Shown: positions 53,064 to 62,087 of the stretch, piece after piece | Layout of the letters: each line of letters opens with the position of its first letter | Numbering within the stretch: position 1 is the first letter of the stretch | Source of the DNA: CAWHJB01 sp963698715 | GTDB taxonomy: Bacteria; Chloroflexota; Anaerolineae; Anaerolineales; UBA4823 | Assembly: GCA_963698715.1 (NCBI GenBank) | Contig: CAVORW010000003.1 | Coordinates: 372,001-436,000 of the forward strand | Length of the DNA: 64,000 nucleotides | Direction of reading: 5' to 3' | The notes under the pieces: generated by a model | Database searches by the model: none | What the model was told of the DNA's origin: nothing | Seen by the model: only the letters and a program-made list of their open reading frames with translations | Translations under genes and position numbers: made by a program

Positions 53064-53792
53064 ATGAAAGATCATTCCACCAAGCTGCCGCCTGCGGTTC
53101 AATTTATCCAGGACCTCAAACAGGATAGCAGCATGAAGCGCCAAGAAGTTGACTCTGCCGGACTTTCCACGGAGCTGCAGCAGTTGAGGAGCTGGCAGAC
53201 ACAACGCCTGATGCATACCTATCAGGATTTCCTTCACCACTCCCAGTATGGCCCCGCCTGCCGGTTTTTCTTGGATGACATATATGCTCCGCGCGATTTC
53301 AGCCAGCGCGACCATGATGTCCAGCATCTCTACCAGCTGATGGCGCGTTTTGTGCCCGAGCATATGCTGGCCTTGATGCGGGAGGTAATCGAACTCAATC
53401 AATTCTCAAACGAGCTAGATCTGGGTTTGTTGAGCGCACTGAAAGAAAAGGGAGGGCTGCCGGATCCGATAACCACCGTACAATATGCTGCTGCATACCG
53501 GATTTGTGACAATCATGTCCAGCGGGTAGATCAGATCAACCGTCTGGTTAAAGTGCTGGAAGAGGTTGCTGCAGGCGCTCGCAAACCTGTGGTGCTGATC
53601 ACTTTACGGTTGGCGCGCGGTCCCGCCAGTATGGCTGGTTGGGGAGACCTGCTGAACTTTTTAGAACGCGGTTGTGTGGCATTCAAACAAATGAAGGGTG
53701 GTCAGAAGTTCATACTGGCTGTCCAGGAGCGCGAAACCGGGATTTTAACGCGGATTTTCGACCAGCATCCTAACCCATTTGAAATCGAATAG
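53064..53792 (+). CDS. Uncharacterised protein with FFLDDIYAPRDFSQRDHD motif
   Basis: This 242-residue, mostly helical soluble protein matches no family I can name with certainty. Its most distinctive part is a block CRFFLDDIYAPRDFSQRDHD near residue 65, which looks like a conserved motif. A coiled segment ICDNHVQRVDQINRLVKVLEEV comes later. No signal peptide or membrane segment is seen. It stands alone with its own promoter and converges on the SNF2 helicase gene, 65 bp away. Confidence 0.75.
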   Translation: MKDHSTKLPPAVQFIQDLKQDSSMKRQEVDSAGLSTELQQLRSWQTQRLMHTYQDFLHHSQYGPACRFFLDDIYAPRDFSQRDHDVQHLYQLMARFVPEHMLALMREVIELNQFSNELDLGLLSALKEKGGLPDPITTVQYAAAYRICDNHVQRVDQINRLVKVLEEVAAGARKPVVLITLRLARGPASMAGWGDLLNFLERGCVAFKQMKGGQKFILAVQERETGILTRIFDQHPNPFEIE

Positions 53793-53857
53793 TCGTCTCT
53801 GCACAAAACTGTAAAAAAATTTGCTGATGATCATCGCTTGATTTGAGACTTGTCTCG

Positions 53858-56800
53858 CTAGGACCCAAACAAGACCTGGATATCATCGCTGGTCAGCGAT
53901 TTAAAGAAACCCTTTTCGGAGCTGATCAAACTGTCCACCAGTTCGCGTTTTCGATCTTGAAGGATCAGGATTTTTTCTTCTACCGTATCACGGGTGATAA
54001 ATTTATAGACAAATACCGGTTTTTCCTGCCCGATTCGGTGAGTACGATCGGTGGCTTGCATTTCTACTGCTGGATTCCACCAGGGATCGATATGAATTAC
54101 ATAATCGGCGGCCGTCAAATTCAGCCCAACACCACCCGCTTTCAGGCTGATCAGGAAGAGGGGAATTTTGGGATTGTTCTGAAATTCATCCACTCGTTCC
54201 TGGCGGTTGCGGGTCTGGCCATCAAGATACAGATAAGGCATCTTCTGGTGGTCTAATGACTGCCGTAAGATCTTGAGCATCTGCACAAACTGGGAAAAAA
54301 CTAAAACTTTATGCCCTTCAGCTCTTAAAGTAGTCAATGTATCGAGTAGCAGTTCGAATTTGCCTGAAGTGCCGCGAAATTGCTCCTCAACCAGGCGTGG
54401 GTGGTTGCTGATTTGCCTTAGCCGCAGCAATCCCTCTAAGATCTTCATCCGGCTGGCGTTGATACCTTCATGCTCAAGCATGCCCAATAACAACCCGCGA
54501 TAAGTGTCCCGCATCCGCAGGTAAAATTTGCGCTGGGCCGGCTCCATATCGCAATACAGAATTTTATCGGTGCGAGGGGGCAGCTCAGGCGCAACCTGTT
54601 TTTTCGTGCGGCGCAATATAAAGGGGAAAACCATTTTTCTGAGTGTTTGAGCAGCCTGCTCGTCTCCTTTTTTCTCGATCGGCCCGCTGAACTCCCTTTT
54701 GAAGAACTCAAGACTTCCCAGTAGCCCGGGGTTGAGAAATGCAAACAATGACCACAGTTCTGCGGTGGAATTTTCTACCGGTGTGCCGGTTAAAGCCAGG
54801 CGTTGTTTGGCTGCCAATTGGCGAGCGGCCCGGCTGGTCTGAGAGAGCGGATTCTTAATCGTTTGCGACTCATCCAGAATCACGTGCCGGAAGGTATATT
54901 TTTTTAGCAAACTAATATCCCGGCGCATGATGCCATAAGTGGTGATAATGACATCATACTGGTCAAAGACTGCCACATCTTTGGTGCGGTCCTGGGCAAA
55001 AAATTCTAGCAGCCGGAGTTCGGGCGTAAAACGGTTGGCCTCCCGCTGCCAGTTGACCAGCAGTGAACGAGGCACGACTACCAGGCTGGCTGGCTGCCCT
55101 CGGGGTGCAGTTTCATATTGGGACTGCAGGTAAACCAATGCTTGAATCGTTTTTCCTAGCCCCATATCATCTGCCAGGCAGCCGCCAAAACCAAACTCAT
55201 CCAGGAAATGTAGCCAGTTATAACCTGCCTGCTGGTAAGACCGCAGCTCGCCGTTGAAGCTACCCGGCAGAGACTGGGCAGCAATACTGGTGAAGTTGCG
55301 TAAGCGCTCTCGTCTGCGGCGAAATTCCCGATCTACTTTGGCTTGATTTTCTTCTTCAAGCAGCTGATCCAGCAAGCCGATCTGGCTGTTGGAATAACGC
55401 AGGGATCCCTGATTCTCTTTCCCAAGCCCAAAGAGGTACTTATAGCGTTCCAGCCAGTTCTCTGGAATTTCTCCAATACTTCCATCTGCCAATTTGATGT
55501 AGCGCTCTTTCTTGCGAAGTGCTTTTCTAATCTCGCTAAGTGAGACTTTCAGCTCGCCAAACTGGATGGATGCTTGTAGATCGAACCAGTCGGTTCCGGA
55601 ACTGATGCTAAAACTCAGGCTTGGCTTCGTGCGGTTTACCTGGATCGATTTGATCTCCTGCTCGCCATATATCTCGAATCCATCTTTAGTCAGCAAGGGT
55701 ATAGAATGCAGAAGAAAATCAATTGGATGGGTCCGGCTGCGCAGGCCGAATAGTCCTGCTCCGCTGGCGCTGGGCAGGCGTTTTAGGTGATATTTGGGTT
55801 CCGAGAGGGTGCGATAAACTGCCTCTTCTTTCACTCTCTGGCGTTCGATTTCCACAAGCATCCATGAACCAGGGCGTAGTCGCAAACTTTTCTTGGGGGG
55901 ATCAGGTTCGTATGCTAGCTCAAATTCCTGGTAGCCAAATCGAAGTTGAACCTGCAGTTTGCCGCCCGCCTCGCTTAAGTACAATCGTTTTACGAGATTT
56001 GTGTGCAGGGTTTCCTGATCGACTGTGGCACCATCTAGAGGGAAAAGCTCAGCCAGGGGAAGAAAAAATTTTTCCAGGAAACTGGTCTCCTCTTCTTGAG
56101 GAACGAATATATTTGGCTCCTTGATCCACTCGATAATTCTTTCGCGATTATTGGTATCGTTGATATGGAAGACAGACGACCCAGCCAGCACCCAGAGCGG
56201 GTTTGAATAAAGCAACTCCGTTTCACCATGTTCCAGTGCAACCGAACCTTGGCTGAAAACAGCGCAGGCGCGCACATTCAGACCATTTTCGTTTTTGAGA
56301 ATCTCGAGATGGATTTGGGCATGTTCCGGGAAAATTTCGAGCTCTGTCTGCACCGGTCGTTCGACAGTCCCCAGGTAGACGGGGCTGCTTAGTGCGGCTG
56401 CCAGGGTTAAATAATCCGGCAGTGGGAAGCTGGTTGGGTAGTGACCAAAGGAGCGGCTGCGGTCAGAAATCAGGTTGGCCAACATGACGCTTTCCCCGCT
56501 GCAATTCAAGCATTTGCCAGCCTGCAAAATGGTTGTTGGTTTACTGATATGAAAATCCAGCTCTGGGGTGGTTTCCAGCATTTCCTGCAACCGCTCTGGC
56601 GGCAGCCCTTCATCCTGGTTTCTATGGCTGGGAGGGAAGGCGCTCAACGGCAGGATGTAAGGTGCCAATCTCCAGGATGCAACTCCTGCCTGCTGCAAGC
56701 TGAAAAATAGATAATAAGGACGGGAACGTGGGCTGCGGCTGCTGGGACGGATTCCCAGGATTTTATTGAGCTGTTTCTGCCAATCCAGATGATCTTGTTC

Positions 56801-57118
56801 TCGCAAGTGGTTGAAGACTGCCAGCGCAGCAGCGACCTGATGTTTGCAAATCCAACCATTCTCAGCAAATGGGCAGTCGCAATCCATGTACAGGTAATCA
56901 TGCGCAACACTAAGGCTGACCCGGTACAGCTGGTTGCCACGCACATAGCAGATCGCGATGCTGTCTGTTATCTCATCAATTTCAACCCGCCCCCAGCGAA
57001 AATAGGCTTCGCCGCGTTCGTAAATTTTTTCGCCAGCTGCGCCTCGCAGCCCTTGAAGGTTGATAGCGGCCAGTTTTGAACCTGGAGGGTTTTTGTGGGT
57101 CGACCGATTAGTTCTCAT
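53858..57118 (-). CDS. SNF2-family DEAD/DEAH helicase with SWIM zinc finger
   Basis: This 1086-residue ATPase translocates along DNA and remodels protein-DNA complexes, as in the HepA/RapA relatives. A SWIM zinc finger, CxC then CxH (C80, C82, C91, H93), lies near the N-terminus. Residues ~100-600 are a beta-rich region. Helicase motifs follow: DDMGLGKTIQAL (I), ILDESQTIKNP (II, DESQ rather than DEAH), ALTGTPVENS (III), LRRTKKQVAPELP, SLKAGGVGLNLTAADYV (V) and DRTHRIGQEKPV (VI). The start ATG is at 57118. A promoter lies at 57203-57232. Confidence 0.94.
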   Translation of the reverse strand: MRTNRSTHKNPPGSKLAAINLQGLRGAAGEKIYERGEAYFRWGRVEIDEITDSIAICYVRGNQLYRVSLSVAHDYLYMDCDCPFAENGWICKHQVAAALAVFNHLREQDHLDWQKQLNKILGIRPSSRSPRSRPYYLFFSLQQAGVASWRLAPYILPLSAFPPSHRNQDEGLPPERLQEMLETTPELDFHISKPTTILQAGKCLNCSGESVMLANLISDRSRSFGHYPTSFPLPDYLTLAAALSSPVYLGTVERPVQTELEIFPEHAQIHLEILKNENGLNVRACAVFSQGSVALEHGETELLYSNPLWVLAGSSVFHINDTNNRERIIEWIKEPNIFVPQEEETSFLEKFFLPLAELFPLDGATVDQETLHTNLVKRLYLSEAGGKLQVQLRFGYQEFELAYEPDPPKKSLRLRPGSWMLVEIERQRVKEEAVYRTLSEPKYHLKRLPSASGAGLFGLRSRTHPIDFLLHSIPLLTKDGFEIYGEQEIKSIQVNRTKPSLSFSISSGTDWFDLQASIQFGELKVSLSEIRKALRKKERYIKLADGSIGEIPENWLERYKYLFGLGKENQGSLRYSNSQIGLLDQLLEEENQAKVDREFRRRRERLRNFTSIAAQSLPGSFNGELRSYQQAGYNWLHFLDEFGFGGCLADDMGLGKTIQALVYLQSQYETAPRGQPASLVVVPRSLLVNWQREANRFTPELRLLEFFAQDRTKDVAVFDQYDVIITTYGIMRRDISLLKKYTFRHVILDESQTIKNPLSQTSRAARQLAAKQRLALTGTPVENSTAELWSLFAFLNPGLLGSLEFFKREFSGPIEKKGDEQAAQTLRKMVFPFILRRTKKQVAPELPPRTDKILYCDMEPAQRKFYLRMRDTYRGLLLGMLEHEGINASRMKILEGLLRLRQISNHPRLVEEQFRGTSGKFELLLDTLTTLRAEGHKVLVFSQFVQMLKILRQSLDHQKMPYLYLDGQTRNRQERVDEFQNNPKIPLFLISLKAGGVGLNLTAADYVIHIDPWWNPAVEMQATDRTHRIGQEKPVFVYKFITRDTVEEKILILQDRKRELVDSLISSEKGFFKSLTSDDIQVLFGS

Positions 57119-57202
57119 ACAAATTGAGCCAACTATTCTTGAAGGTGAATGATCTGATATTGGTTTTAAGGTTTGTAAACGGACTGAAATATTAGGCAGT
57201 CT

Positions 57203-57232
57203 ATTTTAATTGAAAAGTGGGTAATCGGTCAA
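57203..57232 (-). promoter_or_regulatory. Promoter for the SNF2 helicase gene
   Basis: On the minus strand TTGACC (57232-57227), an 18-bp spacer and TAAAAT (57208-57203) lie about 85-115 bp before the ATG. The surrounding 57119-57351 stretch holds only this and the next terminator. Confidence 0.5.
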
Positions 57233-57274
57233 ATGAAGTGAAACAATTTGGTGTTGTCAATCAAAGCCGGAATG

Positions 57275-57324
57275 AAAACTAGGGTGTGTGAATAATGGCG
57301 AGCCACTTTCACACACCCTGTTTT
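57275..57324 (-). terminator. Terminator after the PLP-enzyme gene
   Basis: AAAAC, one bulged base and AGGGTGTGTGAA pair with TTCACACACCCT and GTTTT. The inner loop contains GGC-GA-GCC. Read on the minus strand it follows the stop codon at 57352 by 27 bp and ends in TAGTTTTC. Confidence 0.75.
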
Positions 57325-57351
57325 CGCTTATGTGGGTTGTTTTAGTTGGGT

Positions 57352-58815
57352 CTAGATCAGCCCGACCTCGCTGTTAAAAGCTTCAATCTGCTCGTCGATC
57401 TCAGTTACCTGTTTCTGCACGTCGGTCCAATAATCTGGGGTATACCACTGGTCTTGGATTTCCTCATAGGTTTTGCCTTGCTGCTCCACCCAGGTAAAGT
57501 ATTTGAGATTGTGGACCCGATGTTTGCCCACGTAGGTCAATTCTTCCATATTATCAGTGGACTGGCCAGCCAGATAGCGGGCATGATCGGCCGCCGCATC
57601 CATTGCGCTGTATTCCCCAAATTCTGCATGCATTTCTTTCAGTCGGCTTCCATACAGCTCCATCGAGTCAGTCAGCATGGTCAGAACTACATCATTCTCA
57701 CCCATTTCATAATATTTGGCAAATTTAATCGCGGTCAGTACGTTCGAAATGCTAGAGAATCCCAGCAGGTCCAGATTAGATACCAACGCCTCCGGGACAC
57801 CCTGTTTTACCAGGTGAGCTCGTCCAGCCGGTTCATTGAACAGCCGGGACAAGTTCACGACAGCATTGTCGTCAATTGCGACCACAAAATCGGTATTTTT
57901 TGAGTTGTGGATCCAGGGTACGTGCTTGTCGCCGATGCCCTCAATCCGGTGAGCGCCAAAGCCATTGTTGAGCAGGGTGGGGCACTGCAGGGCTTCGCTG
58001 GCGACGATCTTGCTGCCTGGGAAAAGCTGTTTCAGGTAATCCCCGCTGGCAATTGTGCCGGCTGATCCGGTAGCAGAGGTCATACCGCGATATTCATCAC
58101 GCGGTCCCATCACCTGCTGCAGCACTTCTTCCATTGCATGACCGGTGACTTCGTAATGCCACAGATAATTACCAAATTCTTCAAACTGATTGAAGATCAT
58201 CAAATCCTGTCCGGATTGGCGCAGCTCCCAGCACTTGTCGAAAATTTCCTTGACGTTGGACTCTGAGCCGGGTGTGGCGATGACTTCTCCAGCGATGTTT
58301 GACAGCCATTCGAACCGCTCGCGGCTCATTCCTTCCGGAAGGATAGCGATCGATTCGCAGGCCAACAAGGCTGAGTTGTACGCGCCGCCGCGGCAGTAGT
58401 TGCCGGTCGATGGCCAAACTGCTTTCTGAGTCGTTGGGTCAAACTGTCCGGTAACCAGGCGGGGCACCAGGCAGCCAAAAGCTGCCCCAACTTTGTGTGC
58501 GCCGGTAGGAAACCATTTGCCAACCAGCGCAATGATGCGCGCGTCTGTACCGGTCAGGCTGGATGGAAGCTCTATGTAGTTAACCCCACCATATCCGCCT
58601 CCGGTTGGGACTGGTTCGTTTTTCCAGGTGATGCGGAACAGGTTGGTCGGGTTTAAGTCCCAGAGGCCAACCTTGCTAAGTGATTCTTTGATTTTGGCAG
58701 GTATCAGGCTAGGATCTTTCATTTGAGCGAAAGTAGGGATGATGATGTTTCGCTCGCGAACTCGCTGCATGGCTCGTTCTCGTCGCTCTGGTTCAATATG
58801 TAAATCGATTTTCAT
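57352..58815 (-). CDS. PLP-dependent enzyme of the tryptophan-synthase-beta/cysteine-synthase fold
   Basis: This 487-residue protein is a fold-type II PLP enzyme. The likely Schiff-base lysine is K108 in FPTGAHKVGAAFG. The substrate-side asparagine region is PSTGNYCRGGAYNSALLACE. A glycine phosphate-binding loop is in SATGSAGTIASGDYL. It is longer than cysteine synthase and lacks the TrpB signature, so the reaction (beta-elimination, dehydration or lyase) is unknown. AAAGGAG precedes the ATG. The 90-bp gap upstream has a CCGAA-AA-TTCGG palindrome. Confidence 0.82.
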   Translation of the reverse strand: MKIDLHIEPERRERAMQRVRERNIIIPTFAQMKDPSLIPAKIKESLSKVGLWDLNPTNLFRITWKNEPVPTGGGYGGVNYIELPSSLTGTDARIIALVGKWFPTGAHKVGAAFGCLVPRLVTGQFDPTTQKAVWPSTGNYCRGGAYNSALLACESIAILPEGMSRERFEWLSNIAGEVIATPGSESNVKEIFDKCWELRQSGQDLMIFNQFEEFGNYLWHYEVTGHAMEEVLQQVMGPRDEYRGMTSATGSAGTIASGDYLKQLFPGSKIVASEALQCPTLLNNGFGAHRIEGIGDKHVPWIHNSKNTDFVVAIDDNAVVNLSRLFNEPAGRAHLVKQGVPEALVSNLDLLGFSSISNVLTAIKFAKYYEMGENDVVLTMLTDSMELYGSRLKEMHAEFGEYSAMDAAADHARYLAGQSTDNMEELTYVGKHRVHNLKYFTWVEQQGKTYEEIQDQWYTPDYWTDVQKQVTEIDEQIEAFNSEVGLI

Positions 58816-58905
58816 TAGCTAAAACTCCTTTTATTTGTTAAATGATGAGGCCGGTCAGCGCTGAAGCAACCTCATGCTGAGGCCCCGAAAATTCGGATTG
58901 TAGGT

Positions 58906-59853
58906 TTAATGGTCTTTTGAGGATTGCTCGGGTGCTTTTCGAACAATATAAAGCGGGCGACCTTTGGCCTCGTCATACAAGCGGCCGACGTATTCACCCA
59001 GAATGCCCAGGGAGATGAGTTGGACGCCTCCCAGGAAAAGCACTGCGATCAGGGTGGTCGCCTGACCAAAGAAGGCCTGCGATCCAGCCAAACGCCCGAT
59101 GATGACGATCGGAATGGCTATGATACTCAACCCGGCCGAGAAGAAACCCATATAAGTCGCGACCTGTAATGGAAAATATGAGAATCCCGTCACTGCATTG
59201 ATCGCCAGGCGCAGCATTTTCTTGAATGGATATTTTGTCTCGCCTGCCTGTCGGGCTGCCCGGCGGTAAGAGACGCCGACCTGTTTGAAACCAACCCAGG
59301 CCGCCATGCCGCGCAGGAAACGATGCCGCTCACGCATCTGGTTTAAAACATCCACCACCTGACGGTCAAGCAGGCGGAAATCTCCGGTATCAAGCGGGAT
59401 TTTAACGTCGGTGATCCGGTAGATAAGGCGGTAAAACATAGACGCGGTGAAGAGTTTGAACCAGCTTTCACCTTCCCGTTCAGCCCGGATGGCGTAAACA
59501 ACATCATTACCTTCCCGCCATTTGGCGATCATATCCAGGATGACTTCAGGCGGGTCTTGCAAGTCGGCGTCGATGATGACAACCGCTTCCCCCAGGCTGT
59601 AATCCAGTCCTGCCGTCACTGCGATCTGATGGCCAAAATTCCTGGCAAAGATCACGGGTTTCACCCGAGTATCTTTCTTTGCCAGCTCTTGGATGGTTTC
59701 GCTAGAACCATCGGTAGAGCCGTCATCGACCAGGATCAATTCCCAGGTTTCACCGGTTTGATCCATGACTTCTGCAACCCGCCGGTGAAGCTCGGGTAAG
59801 TTAGCCAGTTCATTATAGATTGGTGCTATGATCGAATAAATTGGTGTATCCAT
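58906..59853 (-). CDS. Family 2 glycosyltransferase (DPM1/GtrB-like)
   Basis: This 315-residue enzyme moves a sugar from a nucleotide-sugar to polyprenyl phosphate on the inner membrane face. The GT-A domain has SIIAPIYNELANLPEL, LVDDGSTDGSSE and the metal motif DADLQDPPE. Two C-terminal membrane segments follow (FSYFPLQVATYMGFFSAGLS, LIAVLFLGGVQLISLG). This could feed lipid-linked sugars to the GT-C proteins at 17589 and 31315, inferred from family roles. It lies 5 bp after the threonine synthase gene. Confidence 0.93.
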   Translation of the reverse strand: MDTPIYSIIAPIYNELANLPELHRRVAEVMDQTGETWELILVDDGSTDGSSETIQELAKKDTRVKPVIFARNFGHQIAVTAGLDYSLGEAVVIIDADLQDPPEVILDMIAKWREGNDVVYAIRAEREGESWFKLFTASMFYRLIYRITDVKIPLDTGDFRLLDRQVVDVLNQMRERHRFLRGMAAWVGFKQVGVSYRRAARQAGETKYPFKKMLRLAINAVTGFSYFPLQVATYMGFFSAGLSIIAIPIVIIGRLAGSQAFFGQATTLIAVLFLGGVQLISLGILGEYVGRLYDEAKGRPLYIVRKAPEQSSKDH

Positions 59854-59858
59854 AAACC

Positions 59859-61109
59859 TTACTTCAACATCTTCTTGACTGCATCCAGGCTGGGCTCAAT
59901 TATTGGGGCCTCATGCACCGCCTGCATGGCTGCCTTTACGTCTTTCAGCCCGCTGCCAGTGTTTAAAACCAGGACTGGATCAGTTGTATTCACCAGGCCT
60001 TGCTGTAAAGCTCTCTGCAAACCGGCGTATGCCGTGGCTCCGGCGGGTTCCGCAAAAATGCCTGCTTTTCCCAACTCGGCGATTGCTGCCAGAATTTCTT
60101 CGTCCGGCACAGTGATATAGGCTCCCCGGGTCTGGGTGGCAGCCCGGATGGCCCGGACACCATCTCGCGGCAGGTCGACGGAGATACTGTCAGCCAGCGT
60201 GTTGGCTGAAACTGGAACAATTATTTCGTTTCCAGCCAGGTAGGCGTTCGCAATCGCTGCAGACCCGTCTGCTTGTACTCCAATCAAGCGCGGCATCTGC
60301 TCCAGCCAACCGAGTGCTTGAAGATCTTTAAAGCCTTTGTGAATGCCGGAAATGATATTGCCATCTCCAACAGAAACAAATATCGTCAGAGGTTTCGCGG
60401 CAGTGTTCAGGATTGTGCCTTTGGTCGCCAGCTCCCAAATTTCAAAAGCAGCCGTCTTTTTGCCTTCAGCCGTAAATGGATTAAACCCGGTATTGCGGCA
60501 GTACCACCCAAATTCTTCAGCCGCCTGAATCGTCAGGTCAAAAGCATCGTCATAAGTGCCATCAACGAGCATGACCTGGGCCCCAAATACCAGCAGCTGT
60601 GCAATCTTGGCTGGTGGTGCGGTGCGTGGCGCAAAAATCACCGCATGCTGACCGATCGCCGCAGACATTCCTGCCAGAGCGGCCCCAGCATTGCCGGTCG
60701 AGGCAGTCACGACCACTTTTGCTTTGATCTGCTGGGCCCGTCCCACAACCACTGCGCTGGCGCGATCTTTGAAGGATGCCGTGGGGTTGCGACTCTCATC
60801 TTTGACCCAAAGCATCTCCATCCCAAGCTTTTTTGCCAGCCTCGTGGGCGAAAATACTGGCGTCCAGCCCGCTGCTCGCAAAGGGGTTCCTAATCCGCCT
60901 GGGTCCGAAATCGGTAGAAGTGGCAGGTAGCGCCATAGAGATGGTTCCGTTTGTGAAAGTATATCTTCCACCTGTATCTGCTGTCGGATCGCGTCGTAAT
61001 CCAGGATCACGTTTAGGTTGCCACCGTCTTTTGGACAGGTGTATTGGATCTCATCGACAGCATAAGACTGCCCGCACAGCGAGCATTCGAAGCCTATTAA
61101 ATTGCTCAT
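59859..61109 (-). CDS. thrC: Threonine synthase
   Basis: This 416-residue PLP enzyme converts O-phosphohomoserine to threonine. The N-terminus has zinc-ribbon-like cysteines (C9, C12, C25). The PLP lysine is K114 in RNPTASFKDRAS. The phosphate-loop region is TASTGNAGAALAGMSA. The C-terminal FAEPAGATAYAGLQ fits the short-form thrC class of Gram-positives and archaea. It is downstream of the ABC transporter genes by 9 bp and may share their transcript. Confidence 0.93.
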   Translation of the reverse strand: MSNLIGFECSLCGQSYAVDEIQYTCPKDGGNLNVILDYDAIRQQIQVEDILSQTEPSLWRYLPLLPISDPGGLGTPLRAAGWTPVFSPTRLAKKLGMEMLWVKDESRNPTASFKDRASAVVVGRAQQIKAKVVVTASTGNAGAALAGMSAAIGQHAVIFAPRTAPPAKIAQLLVFGAQVMLVDGTYDDAFDLTIQAAEEFGWYCRNTGFNPFTAEGKKTAAFEIWELATKGTILNTAAKPLTIFVSVGDGNIISGIHKGFKDLQALGWLEQMPRLIGVQADGSAAIANAYLAGNEIIVPVSANTLADSISVDLPRDGVRAIRAATQTRGAYITVPDEEILAAIAELGKAGIFAEPAGATAYAGLQRALQQGLVNTTDPVLVLNTGSGLKDVKAAMQAVHEAPIIEPSLDAVKKMLK

Positions 61110-61118
61110 ATTATTTGG

Positions 61119-62087
61119 TTATAACCCTCGCTCTCCGCGTATATATGGATTCCCAAGGGCTGCTGGTGCACCCAGGCGCTTGCGAGTGGCTTCGCGTGAA
61201 CCGATCACCAGTACGATGATCGTAAAAGCATAAGGGATCATCTGCAGGAAAAAGCCCAAGTATGGGTTGTAATAAAATGGGTTCGCCAGGCCAAATACTT
61301 TGGTCGGCCCCTGGATGTCTAGAATCAGCCGCCTCAAAGCCCCAAAAGTGTAGGAGCCAAAGGCTGCCCGCAGAGGATCCCATTGGGCGAAAATGACCAG
61401 GCCGATAGCGATCCAGCCCTGCCCGGCAGTGGTCAGTTCGCTGAACCAGCCTGGAGAAATGGCCAGACTGATCGTCGCGCCGGCAAGTCCCGCCATTACG
61501 CCGCCGATGAACACATATAAATATCGCATCTTATAGACGCTCATTCCAAGAGCGTCTACCGCAGCCGGATATTCGCCAACCGCTCTCAGGTGCATCCCAG
61601 GTCGGGTGCGATTAATGTAGTACCAGGTAGCCGGGATAAGCAGGTATCCTAAATAGACCATGATGCTCTGGTCGGCGAAAAAGACAGGCCCGATCAATGG
61701 TATCTGACTCAGGAGCGGGATTGAAAAATTGGGCAGCAGCGAGACGGCGCCTGCTTTGCTGAGACCTTCGCCCAGCACAACCGAGATCCCAGAGCCCAGA
61801 AAGGTCAGGGCCAAACCGCTGACGACCTGGTCGGCCTGCAGGGTGATGGTGATAAAGGCGTGGATCTGGCTGAGCAGTCCGGCTGCCAGCATCGCAACCA
61901 GCAAACCTAGCCAGGGATTGCCGGTAGCAACGGCGACACTGAAGGCGCTCATGGCTCCGATCAACATCATACCTTCAACACCCAAATTCATAACACCGGA
62001 GCGTTCTGCCAGCAGCTCACCGATGGTGGCGAAAAGAAGTACCGTACCGCTGGCGACACCTGCCTGTAGGATGATGATCAGATTCAT
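61119..62087 (-). CDS. Nucleoside/sugar ABC transporter permease (second permease)
   Basis: This 322-residue membrane subunit has about 8-9 segments and belongs to the BPD-transp-2 family with BmpA-type importers. Typical features are LLAERSGVMNLGVEGMMLIGAM near the N-terminus and GMHLRAVGEYPAAVDALGMSV. It pairs with the permease upstream, overlapping it by 4 bp. Nucleosides are the usual substrates for this family, but sugars are possible. Confidence 0.93.
   Translation of the reverse strand: MNLIIILQAGVASGTVLLFATIGELLAERSGVMNLGVEGMMLIGAMSAFSVAVATGNPWLGLLVAMLAAGLLSQIHAFITITLQADQVVSGLALTFLGSGISVVLGEGLSKAGAVSLLPNFSIPLLSQIPLIGPVFFADQSIMVYLGYLLIPATWYYINRTRPGMHLRAVGEYPAAVDALGMSVYKMRYLYVFIGGVMAGLAGATISLAISPGWFSELTTAGQGWIAIGLVIFAQWDPLRAAFGSYTFGALRRLILDIQGPTKVFGLANPFYYNPYLGFFLQMIPYAFTIIVLVIGSREATRKRLGAPAALGNPYIRGERGL

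Noticed and set aside
57346..57903. 185-codon open frame opposite the PLP enzyme
   Set aside because: It is antisense to a conserved enzyme, with no motif or promoter.
58850..58905. Operator or riboswitch before the PLP-enzyme gene
   Set aside because: There is only a short CCGAA-AA-TTCGG palindrome and a 5-bp CCTCA stem, too little for a call.
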